Assembly (NCBI GenBank): GCA_036520315.1
Contig: DATDJZ010000155.1
Span: 1 to 7,688, forward strand
Direction of reading: 5' to 3'
From: DASUPK01 sp036520315
GTDB taxonomy: Bacteria > Actinomycetota > Thermoleophilia > Solirubrobacterales > 70-9
DNA: 7,688 bases
Below the pieces are notes generated by a model. That model had not been told where the DNA came from and searched no databases. It saw only the letters and a program-made list of their open reading frames with translations. Positions 1 to 7,364 of this stretch are shown here, piece by piece; position 1 is the first letter of the stretch; each line of letters starts with the position of its first letter. The translations under genes were made by a program, and so were the position numbers.

Positions 1-2281
<2,281 letters not shown>

Positions 2282-2282
2282 A

Positions 2283-2296
2283 CGAACAAGTGTACG
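2283..2296. promoter_or_regulatory. Candidate LexA (SOS) box over the uvrA promoter
   Basis: The plus strand reads CGAACAAGTGTACG. The Gram-positive/actinobacterial LexA operator is CGAAC-N4-GTTCG, so 9 of 10 fixed positions match; the single difference is GTACG for GTTCG. The box covers the whole -10 hexamer and ends 1 base before the start codon. uvrA is a classic LexA target in many bacteria, and a repressor here would block polymerase directly. One half-site is imperfect, so binding may be moderate. No lexA gene is in the window. Confidence 0.6.
2289..2294 (-). promoter_or_regulatory. uvrA -10 element, leaderless type
   Basis: The minus strand reads TACACT, then 7 bases, then the ATG. 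TANNNT with transcription starting about 7 bases downstream would put the first RNA base at the A of the ATG. No Shine-Dalgarno sequence lies within 15 bases of the start, which fits a leaderless message. No convincing -35 hexamer is seen at 16-19 bp spacing. Confidence 0.6.
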
Positions 2297-2325
2297 AGCG
2301 TGCCCAGACCCGCCCTTGACGCTTG

Positions 2326-2377
2326 CCGCCTCAGATCTTCTTCTTGAGCTTCACCTTCAGCGTCTGAGTCGAGGCGG
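2326..2377. repeat. Long-loop inverted repeat between MFS and uvrA
   Basis: Seven-base arms CCGCCTC (2326-2332) and GAGGCGG (2371-2377) are separated by 38 bases. In the MFS transcript they lie just after the stop codon and could pair as a 7-bp GC-rich stem. There is no U-tract and the loop is long, so a terminator role is weak. It is the only symmetric structure I see in this 104-bp gap. Confidence 0.3.
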
Positions 2378-2387
2378 TCTCGCCGCT
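2331..2387 (-). other. Possible remnant of a gene 3' end (Lys-rich tail)
   Basis: In a frame different from MFS, the gap reads SGETASTQTLKVKLKKKI and then TGA (stop at 2331-2333). Alternating hydrophobic/lysine strands ending in a short Lys cluster are typical of the C-termini of secreted beta-sandwich proteins in this kind of actinobacterium (recollection, not searched). No start codon or body of such a gene is visible, because the frame runs back into MFS coding sequence. It may be a degraded leftover or chance. Confidence 0.15.
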
Positions 2388-3585
2388 AGGTGGACATCGC
2401 CGGTCGGGGAACCAGGTTCTCGCGCCCAAGCCACGTGGACCCCAGGGTGATCGCCCCGCCGGCCACCCCCACGGCAAGGCCCGCGTGCGGGCTCACCTCA
2501 CTCACCGCGACACCGGCCAGGCCGTTGCCCAGCGCCGCGCCGGTGACGATCGCCATCAGGACCCAGCCCGTAGCCTCGACGGCGGTACCCGTGGGCGCGA
2601 GCGAGTCGAGCAGCAGGTAGATCAGGGCGATGGTCGGCGCAAGCCCGAGCCCGCTGAGCGCCATCAGTGGGAACGCCGCGGCCAGGGACGGGACGGCGAC
2701 CAGCGGAGCCGAACAGAGCGCGAAGACCAGCGCAATGGCCGGGAGCTGTTCCCCTGGGGGCATCCGCCAGGCCCGAGCGCCGAACCAGAGGCCGCCGACC
2801 ACGCTCCCAACGGCCTGGATCGCGACCAGGGTCCCACCCAGTTCGGCTGCACCGTGATCCGATGCGAAGGCGGTGATCGAGATCTCGATGCCTCCAACCA
2901 TGATCCCGACTCCGAGGGCCGCGCCCATCAGCACCATGACCCCCGGCGAACGCAGGGGACTCGATCCTCGTTCGTGGGCCGGGGTCCCGCGCCAGGCCCG
3001 CGACGCAGCCGAGCCGGCGAACACCGCCGAACCGAGCAGCGTGAGCGCGACGCACGCGCCGAGTGAGGCCGAGGGCGATGCCACCGCGATCACCGCCGCG
3101 GCCATCGTCGGGCCGAGGATCCAGGCTACGTCTATCGCGACTGCATCCAGTGTGAACGCGGCCTGTCGCAAGTCCGGATCGGGAACGAGCCCGGCCCACA
3201 GGCTCCGCATCGCGGACCCGAGGGGGGGCGTGCACAGTCCCGCGATCGTTCCCGCGACGGCCATTGCCGCGACCGGGGCATCCGTGGCGGCGAGCGGGAT
3301 GAGCGCGGCGAACGCGACCGAATTCACAACGGTGACGAGCGCGATCACCGAGGTCTGGCCGACCCGGTCGATCACGCGACCCTGGACCGGGAGCGAGCCG
3401 GCGGCCGCCAGCGAGTAACAGGCCAGAACAAGGCCCGCCGCTGCGAAGGAGCCCGTCGATCCTCGGACCAGCAGGATCGTCGAAAGGGGCTGCGCGGCGA
3501 TCGCCAGCCGGCTGAGCGTGACCCCGGCGAGTGGCGCGAGGACCCCGGGAGATCCGAGAACGCGTTTGTAGGCCTCGGGAAACAT
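2386..3585 (-). CDS. MFS transporter, probable drug/metabolite efflux
   Basis: Inner-membrane secondary transporter of 399 residues, the usual length for a 12-helix major facilitator. Hydrophobic segments span the whole protein, with a more polar central loop around residues 195-212. The MFS motif A between helices 2 and 3 appears as GRVIDRVGQTSV (69-80), and the later WILGPTMAAA (155-164) resembles the Gly-Pro motif C of helix 5 found in proton antiporters. Both suggest export, but the substrate cannot be told. The ATG at 3585 is preceded by GAGG (spacer 4) and also by TAACCT 8 bases upstream, so the message may be leaderless. The gene is divergent from the VOC gene with only 25 bp between starts. 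A VOC protein beside an efflux pump is an arrangement often seen for resistance or detoxification pairs, which is inference here. uvrA follows 104 bp downstream. Confidence 0.9.
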   Translation of the reverse strand: MFPEAYKRVLGSPGVLAPLAGVTLSRLAIAAQPLSTILLVRGSTGSFAAAGLVLACYSLAAAGSLPVQGRVIDRVGQTSVIALVTVVNSVAFAALIPLAATDAPVAAMAVAGTIAGLCTPPLGSAMRSLWAGLVPDPDLRQAAFTLDAVAIDVAWILGPTMAAAVIAVASPSASLGACVALTLLGSAVFAGSAASRAWRGTPAHERGSSPLRSPGVMVLMGAALGVGIMVGGIEISITAFASDHGAAELGGTLVAIQAVGSVVGGLWFGARAWRMPPGEQLPAIALVFALCSAPLVAVPSLAAAFPLMALSGLGLAPTIALIYLLLDSLAPTGTAVEATGWVLMAIVTGAALGNGLAGVAVSEVSPHAGLAVGVAGGAITLGSTWLGRENLVPRPAMST

Positions 3586-3593
3586 CCTGCCTC

Positions 3594-3603
3594 AGGTTAA
3601 GCT
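3594..3603. promoter_or_regulatory. Overlapping divergent -10 elements, MFS and VOC
   Basis: Plus strand: TAAGCT (3598-3603), 7 bases, then the VOC TTG at 3611. Minus strand: TAACCT (3599-3594), 8 bases, then the MFS ATG at 3585. The two hexamers share the TA at 3598-3599. Both fit TANNNT placed for a leaderless start, so two messages would begin back to back from one 10-bp core. No good -35 is visible on either side. Confidence 0.5.
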
Positions 3604-3610
3604 CGCCGCC

Positions 3611-4057
3611 TTGGCGACCCCACCCCCCGTCAACGGGATCTCGGAACTCGTCCTGGAGGTATCCGACCTCGAGGCAGCGCGCCGCTTCTACCGCGACGTC
3701 CTCGGCTTCGAGGAGACGCTCTACGGCGAGGGCGCCGAGGGCCGCTACTGGTACCTGGTGGGCGAGACCGCTCGGCTTGGCCTCTGGACCGAACAGGTCG
3801 GGCTGGCCGGCGGCCGTGGAGGAGCGCACGTCCACTACGCGTTCAGCGTTCCGGACGCGGAGATCGACGGGCTCAAAACTCGGATCGAGGCGGCCGGGGC
3901 CGAGATCGAGGGCCCGATCCAGCTCGGCCCCGGCCGGGCGATCTACGTCACCGATCCCGACGGCAACGTCGTCGAGTTCTGGAGCCAGGACATGGCTGCC
4001 TACGCCGAGGTCGCCCGCGAGGGCGGCGGGCCGGGCACGTTCCGGTCGGGTGGGTGA
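3611..4057 (+). CDS. VOC superfamily (glyoxalase/bleomycin-resistance fold) protein
   Basis: Small cytoplasmic metal-dependent enzyme or ligand-binding protein, 148 residues. Two beta-alpha-beta-beta-beta modules are visible. The first is ISELVLEVSDLEAARRFYRD (10-29) with the LGF turn. The second starts near HVHYAFSVPDAEID (73-86) and ends in YVTDPDGNVVEFW (112-124). Likely metal ligands are His75 and Glu122. The usual N-terminal His is replaced by Glu12 (ELVLEV instead of HVxLxV), so the metal site would be Glu-His-Glu. Substrate is not predictable; fosfomycin/bleomycin-type binding, glyoxalase and dioxygenase roles all occur in this fold. The start is TTG at 3611, because no ATG or GTG lies between the in-frame stop at 3569 and the conserved strand. 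A -10-like TAAGCT 7 bases upstream supports it. The gene is divergent from the MFS gene and convergent with the coiled-coil gene (3 bp gap). Confidence 0.88.
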   Translation: MATPPPVNGISELVLEVSDLEAARRFYRDVLGFEETLYGEGAEGRYWYLVGETARLGLWTEQVGLAGGRGGAHVHYAFSVPDAEIDGLKTRIEAAGAEIEGPIQLGPGRAIYVTDPDGNVVEFWSQDMAAYAEVAREGGGPGTFRSGG

Positions 4058-4066
4058 CCGCTAGCG
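4043..4066. terminator. Weak hairpins at the VOC/coiled-coil convergent junction
   Basis: CGGTC (4043-4047) can pair with GACCG (4056-4060) around an 8-base loop that overlaps the VOC stop. Next to it is the palindrome CGCTAGCG (4059-4066), which contains the stop of the opposing gene. Neither has a T-tract. With only 3 bp between the two stop codons, any terminator must lie inside coding sequence. Confidence 0.25.
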
Positions 4067-4561
4067 GGGGACCCGCGAGAAGACGTCCTTGAGCAACTCG
4101 GCCCGATCTCGCGCGCCGAACTTCTCCGTCAGCTCGGCCTCGATCGAGGCGGCGTCCTTGCCGTCGACCGCCATCTTCATTGCGACCAGGCGCTCGGCGG
4201 CATCGTCGCCGTTCCCCGCGGCTGGAGCGGCCTGCTCGGGCTCCGGCTCGGATTCGGGCTCGGGCTCGGGCTCGCTCGCCGCCGCCTCGGCCTCCGGGAC
4301 CGCCGCGGAGGCAGCGGCGGCGAGGGTGCCGCCCAGCTCGTCGAGAGCCCGCTTGGCAGCCTCGATCTGAGTTCGGGCGTCGGCCTCCCCGCGCTCGCGG
4401 ATCTGAGAGGCCTCCACCTGAGCCTGGTCGCGGATGCTCGCCGCCTTCGCCTCGGCGTCGCGGACGATCTCGGCGGCTCTCTCCTCGGCCTCGGCCATCA
4501 CTCGCCGAACGGCCTCGGCGGCCTGGGTAGCGAGCTGGTCGGCGCTCTTTCCGTCTGCCAT
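4061..4561 (-). CDS. Hendecad coiled-coil protein with Glu-Pro linker and C-terminal helical module (unknown function)
   Basis: I do not recognise a named family. The 166-residue product has three parts. Residues 5-80 are a charged Ala/Glu/Arg-rich helix with an 11-residue repeat: positions 21, 32, 43 and 54 are Val, Ile, Ile, Ile, opening units such as IVRDAEAKAAS and IRDQAQVEASQ. This hendecad pattern recalls the right-handed stalk of F-type ATP synthase subunit b. Residues 81-122 are a disordered linker with SEPEPEPESEPEPEQ (97-111). Residues 123-166 form a compact module (AERLVAMKMAVDGKD...EAELTEKFG...RAELLKDVFSRV) that resembles a short helical tail I recall on other Thermoleophilia coiled-coil proteins. 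There is no signal peptide or membrane segment, so it is probably cytoplasmic and oligomeric. ATG at 4561 is preferred over the adjoining TTG at 4564 because TAGGCT sits exactly 7 bases upstream. A DivIVA- or SMC-like scaffold role is possible but unproven. Confidence 0.8.
   Translation of the reverse strand: MADGKSADQLATQAAEAVRRVMAEAEERAAEIVRDAEAKAASIRDQAQVEASQIRERGEADARTQIEAAKRALDELGGTLAAAASAAVPEAEAAASEPEPEPESEPEPEQAAPAAGNGDDAAERLVAMKMAVDGKDAASIEAELTEKFGARDRAELLKDVFSRVPR
4232..4276 (-). repeat. Degenerate hexamer repeat encoding Glu-Pro
   Basis: The plus strand carries imperfect tandem copies of CGGGCT/CGGCTC. Read on the minus strand they give alternating Glu-Pro/Glu-Ser residues 97-110 of the coiled-coil protein. 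Length change in six-base steps would keep the frame, so this is a likely site of variation between strains. Confidence 0.6.
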
Positions 4562-4568
4562 CAACGGA

Positions 4569-4574
4569 AGCCTA
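4569..4574 (-). promoter_or_regulatory. -10 element of the coiled-coil gene, leaderless type
   Basis: The minus strand reads TAGGCT, then 7 bases, then ATG (4561). This is the same spacing as at uvrA and the VOC gene. No Shine-Dalgarno sequence is seen before the ATG and the -35 region is poor. Confidence 0.5.
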
Positions 4575-4582
4575 GTAGGGCA

Positions 4583-4588
4583 TAGGAT
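4583..4588 (+). promoter_or_regulatory. -10 element of the GAP-family gene
   Basis: TAGGAT on the plus strand would start RNA near 4596 and give a leader of about 20 bases containing the ribosome binding site. It lies only 8 bp from the opposite-facing -10 of the coiled-coil gene. Confidence 0.4.
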
Positions 4589-4604
4589 CGCCGGGCGTCA
4601 CCGC

Positions 4605-4608
4605 GAGG
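4605..4608 (+). promoter_or_regulatory. Ribosome binding site deciding the TTG start of the GAP-family gene
   Basis: GAGG lies 7 bases before the TTG at 4616. The in-frame stop at 4583-4585 leaves no ATG or GTG upstream, so this site supports TTG as the true start. Confidence 0.55.
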
Positions 4609-4615
4609 CCTCGAC

Positions 4616-5242
4616 TTGTCCTCCACGACCACATCGCTGCAGATACTCCCGCTGGCCCTGATCATGGTGATGGGGCCGCAGATCCTGACGTCCATCTTCC
4701 TGGTGACGAGCAAGGAGCCCGTCAAGAACTCGGTCGCGATGCTGATCGGCGTCGTCCTCGCCGCCTGCCTGAGCCTCGCAATCTGGTTCGGGATCGTCAA
4801 GGCGGTCGGGATCGACCCGAAGGAGGGCGGTGGTCCGACCACCGCCGACTGGATCGTCGCCGGGCTGCTGGCGCTCGCCGCGATCCACACCTTCCTCGGG
4901 CGGGGGACCGCCAGCGTCCCGAAGTGGATGACGGCTCTTCAGGAGGCTGAGCCGAAGCGAGCCTTCACCCTCGCCTTCCTGCTGATCCTCCTGATGCCCA
5001 CCGACATCGTCGCGGTCATCTCCACGGCCAACTGGCTGCACGACAACGACAAGGATCTGCTGCATGGCTGGCCGCTGGTCGCCGCCACCACGCTGTTGAT
5101 GGCGTTGCCGATTCTCGGCTACCTGCTCCTCGGTCACCGGGCCCGGGACGCAATGCCCAGGATTCGCGACTGGCTCACCAGCAACGCCTGGCTGGTCAAC
5201 ATCGTCGTGATCGTCTACTTCATCTACCAGCTGCTCAAGTAG
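4616..5242 (+). CDS. GAP-family membrane protein (Sap, sulfolipid-1-addressing type)
   Basis: Integral membrane protein of 208 residues with six likely helices at about 8-30, 38-62, 77-95, 115-137, 149-172 and 188-206. The topology resembles LysE-type exporters. The central segment PKWMTALQEAEPKRAF (102-117), leading into LILLMPTDIVAVISTANWL, and the early PLALIMVMGPQIL are typical of the actinobacterial GAP/SfLAP family. Mycobacterial members are linked to glycolipid or glycopeptidolipid export. The cargo here is unknown, and sulfolipid itself is not expected outside mycobacteria. The gene is divergent from the coiled-coil gene and convergent with the peroxidase gene (6 bp between stops). 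The start is TTG, supported by GAGG at a 7-base spacing. Family assignment is good; function is inference. Confidence 0.85.
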   Translation: MSSTTTSLQILPLALIMVMGPQILTSIFLVTSKEPVKNSVAMLIGVVLAACLSLAIWFGIVKAVGIDPKEGGGPTTADWIVAGLLALAAIHTFLGRGTASVPKWMTALQEAEPKRAFTLAFLLILLMPTDIVAVISTANWLHDNDKDLLHGWPLVAATTLLMALPILGYLLLGHRARDAMPRIRDWLTSNAWLVNIVVIVYFIYQLLK

Positions 5243-5258
5243 CCGCTGCTACTCGGCT
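5241..5258. terminator. Small hairpin spanning the GAP/peroxidase stop codons
   Basis: AGCCG (5241-5245) and CGGCT (5254-5258) form a 5-bp stem around an 8-base loop that includes both stop codons. The symmetry could serve transcripts from both sides. No T-tract follows in either direction. Confidence 0.3.
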
Positions 5259-6586
5259 GGAACCAGGATGTCCGCAATCCCGAAGCGGTCCGGGTCACGC
5301 GAGGGGAGCGTGGGCTTCCACGAGGGGTCGACCGAACGGTAGGACTCCGGGTCCGCGTCGACGATGCCGACCAGCACCTCGCCGACGATCCGGCCGCCGA
5401 CCGGCCCGAGGCGATCGCCGTCCTGGAGCACCTCCGCCTCCTTCAGCACGTAGAGCCAGAGCGGGGTCTCCTGCTCCCAACCGACGCCCGCCAGACCGAT
5501 TTCGCCCTCGGTGATGGGCTCGACGCCGAGCTCGCGCGCGACCGCCTCTCCCGAGGGGAGGCCCACGGCCTGCCCGCGCTGCAGGTCGCGGTTCGCGAGC
5601 GATGAATAGGCCGAGCCTTCGTCCTCGCCGCTGATCTGACGCGGGAGTGAGATGAGCGTCCGGGGAAGCTTCCCGTCGATCTTCTTCGATCGTTGCGCCG
5701 GATCCTGGCCCGGAACGTCGAACTGCAGGGACCAGTCGATCGCGTGGTCGACCGGGACCGCGCCGAAGCCGATCAGGTCCGGGAAGACCGGCACCGGGCC
5801 GAACTCGCGGTTGACCCGGTAGGAGTCGCGGACCTGGCTATGGCCGTAGCGGTAGGCAGCGTCGGCGAACTCGAACGGGATGAAGGGGTCATCCCCCGGC
5901 ACGAACACGGTTGCGCCACCGTCGAGCAGCTCGTCCACCAGGTCCGGGCCGATCAGCTGAGGCAGGAACTCCTGGAGGATCACCCACTGGTAGTGCCAGG
6001 TCGTCGCGCCCCGGGCGTCCTCGAAGACCTCGGCCTCCTCCACCCCGTCCTCGCGGAGACGGTCCACGATCAGGTTGTGGGTCTTGATGAAGCCGACCTG
6101 CATCTGGTTCATGAAGAGATGGGTGTCGTTGCGCTGATCCCCGACCAGCGCGATCCCCTCGTGGTTGCGCGGGACATCGTGACCCCCCTCCCCGAGCAGG
6201 AGCTTCGCGGCATCGTCCTTCTGGAAGAGGTACGGCGACCCGGTCGGACCGGCGGCGTAGATGCCCTCGAGGTTCGCGCGCGGCGTCCGGAAGTTCCTGA
6301 TCCGGTCGGGATCCGCGTGATGCCCCAGAGGGGAGCGGTCGGCGGTTATGTCGTGTGCGATGAACTGACCGAAGAAGGGCCAGCCGGCCGCCATCTCTCC
6401 GTCGGTCGTTGCATCCGAGTCGTCGTCGCAGATGCCGCCCGGGGCGCCCAGGGCATGGAGCGCCTCGTCCTCGGCGTCCAGCGCCGGGAGCGACTCGAAC
6501 AATCTGCGGTAGCGACCCCCGTAGACGCCATCGCCAGACCGCTCCGGGGCGAGGCACTGGTCCCGCGCGATTGCCCTGGTGCTCAC
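5249..6586 (-). CDS. Animal-type haem peroxidase (peroxidase-cyclooxygenase superfamily)
   Basis: Haem enzyme expected to use hydrogen peroxide to oxidise halides or organic donors; 445 residues. Key sites align with myeloperoxidase: distal His78 in FGQFIAHDIT (72-81), catalytic Arg152 in GDQRND, a following IKTHN (167-171) matching the LREHN segment, proximal His249 in YRYGHSQVR, and LANRDLQRGQAVGLPSGEA (330-348) matching the conserved RGRDHGLP region. The acidic residues that bind haem covalently in mammalian enzymes are absent (Ala77 and about Thr155 in their places), so haem is probably held non-covalently. There is no signal peptide, which suggests a cytoplasmic enzyme, unlike secreted animal homologues. 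The start is GTG at 6586, overlapping the upstream gene's TGA by 4 bp (GTGA), so translation is probably coupled to the F420-reductase-like gene. Donor substrate is unknown. Confidence 0.93.
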   Translation of the reverse strand: MSTRAIARDQCLAPERSGDGVYGGRYRRLFESLPALDAEDEALHALGAPGGICDDDSDATTDGEMAAGWPFFGQFIAHDITADRSPLGHHADPDRIRNFRTPRANLEGIYAAGPTGSPYLFQKDDAAKLLLGEGGHDVPRNHEGIALVGDQRNDTHLFMNQMQVGFIKTHNLIVDRLREDGVEEAEVFEDARGATTWHYQWVILQEFLPQLIGPDLVDELLDGGATVFVPGDDPFIPFEFADAAYRYGHSQVRDSYRVNREFGPVPVFPDLIGFGAVPVDHAIDWSLQFDVPGQDPAQRSKKIDGKLPRTLISLPRQISGEDEGSAYSSLANRDLQRGQAVGLPSGEAVARELGVEPITEGEIGLAGVGWEQETPLWLYVLKEAEVLQDGDRLGPVGGRIVGEVLVGIVDADPESYRSVDPSWKPTLPSRDPDRFGIADILVPAE

Positions 6587-7242
6587 GAGTAGCTCGGAGT
6601 CGGCGGGATCTCCTCGCCTGCCCGCACGGCCTCGACCACCTTCTCGGCGTCCGGAAGCCGGTACTCCTCGCCGTAGACCGACCCCTGTCCTCCGGGTGCT
6701 TCGATGACGGCGGCGTCAGCCGTGCGGCCGATGTCCACCGGGACGTAGCCCGCGTCGGTGATCAGGCCCATCACCACCCTCTTCGCGTCCTCGTCGTCGC
6801 CGCAAACCCACTGGACCGCTCGGTCCGGCTCCGGCCGGAAGGCCGCCTCAGCCTGGACCCCGAAGTTGAGGGCGTTGAAGCTCTTCGTGTAGCGGGCGCC
6901 GGGCATTCTGGCCGCGTTGTGCTGGGCCTGCGTCTCATTCTTGGCTGGCGGGCTCGCGCTGCCGTAGAAGTTCGTGGTGTCGATGACGATCTTCCCCTCG
7001 AGCGAGCCCGCTCGCTCCAGGGCGTCGCCGATCCCGTCCCAGGGCACCGAGAGGACGACGACCTCGCCGAACTCGGTCGCCTCCGCCGGAGTACCGACGC
7101 TGGCGGCCTCGCCGATTTCCGCGGCCAGCGGCTCGAGCTTGGCCGGATCACGGGAGCTGAGCTTCACCTCGTGCCCGCCCCTAGCGAGCTGGACCGCGCA
7201 GTTCCCGCCGATCCGGCCCGCGCCAACGATTCCGATCCTCAT
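6583..7242 (-). CDS. NADPH-dependent F420 reductase-like protein
   Basis: Single Rossmann-domain oxidoreductase of 219 residues. The N-terminus MRIGIVGAGRIGG gives the dinucleotide motif GAGRIG (7-12). SSRDP (29-33) at the end of the second strand fits binding of the NADP 2'-phosphate. VVVLSVPWDGI (62-72), VIDTTNFYG (86-94) and YTKSFNALNFG (118-128) follow in the order seen in F420:NADP oxidoreductases. Many members of this family act on substrates other than F420, so the hydride partner is uncertain. It is the first gene of a two-gene unit with the peroxidase (4-bp overlap). A redox partnership, for example supplying reductant or removing the oxidised product, is inference. The start is ATG at 7242 with GGAAGG 10 bases upstream; an in-frame TGA at 7248-7246 rules out a longer form. 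Confidence 0.85.
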   Translation of the reverse strand: MRIGIVGAGRIGGNCAVQLARGGHEVKLSSRDPAKLEPLAAEIGEAASVGTPAEATEFGEVVVLSVPWDGIGDALERAGSLEGKIVIDTTNFYGSASPPAKNETQAQHNAARMPGARYTKSFNALNFGVQAEAAFRPEPDRAVQWVCGDDEDAKRVVMGLITDAGYVPVDIGRTADAAVIEAPGGQGSVYGEEYRLPDAEKVVEAVRAGEEIPPTPSYS

Positions 7243-7252
7243 CTCTCAGCCG

Positions 7253-7258
7253 CCTTCC
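7253..7258 (-). promoter_or_regulatory. Ribosome binding site of the F420-reductase-like gene
   Basis: GGAAGG on the minus strand lies 10 bases before the ATG at 7242. A perfect AGGAGG lies further upstream (7275-7280), too far to serve this start. Confidence 0.45.
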
Positions 7259-7281
7259 GATCGTTGAACAGCTGCCTCCTG

Positions 7282-7287
7282 ATCCTA
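7282..7287 (-). promoter_or_regulatory. -10 element of the reductase/peroxidase operon
   Basis: TAGGAT on the minus strand would start RNA near 7275 and give a leader of about 32 bases. It matches the TAGGAT at the GAP-family gene. It lies in the palindrome TCCTAGGA (7283-7290). The -35 region is weak. Confidence 0.35.
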
Positions 7288-7322
7288 GGAAACCCGGCTC
7301 CTCCGCCCGAGCATGCCGCGGG

Positions 7323-7338
7323 CCCGGCTCTCGCCGGG
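7323..7338 (-). terminator. GC-rich hairpin after the MMPL gene
   Basis: In the MMPL transcript the sequence CCCGGC-GAGA-GCCGGG forms a perfect 6-bp stem closed by a GNRA-type tetraloop, 26 bases after the stop codon. No U-tract follows. High-GC Actinobacteria often use such tail-less hairpins, and this one separates the MMPL gene from the next operon. Confidence 0.5.
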
Positions 7339-7364
7339 GTCGCGACAACTTCTCTGATTCTGGC

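Noticed and set aside
2316..2321. TTGACG on the plus strand as a -35 element
   Set aside because: No TANNNT at 16-19 bp downstream, and no plus-strand gene begins there.
2498..3835. Minus-strand open frame of 445 codons across the MFS and VOC genes
   Set aside because: It overlaps MFS in another frame and runs antisense through VOC. The product is an Arg/Gly-rich shadow with no recognisable motif.
4232..4276. Tandem hexamers as a CRISPR or non-coding repeat array
   Set aside because: No spacers, and the copies lie in frame within a coding linker.
4561..4564. TTG at 4564 as the start of the coiled-coil gene
   Set aside because: The adjacent ATG at 4561 is a stronger codon and is spaced exactly 7 bases from TAGGCT, as at uvrA.
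4598..5137. Minus-strand open frame opposite the GAP-family gene
   Set aside because: Gln/Asp/Arg-rich composition from reading a membrane-protein gene backwards. The plus-strand frame has six clear helices.
5693..6592. Plus-strand open frame of 299 codons opposite the peroxidase
   Set aside because: Antisense shadow of a gene with all its catalytic residues intact. No ribosome site or family features.
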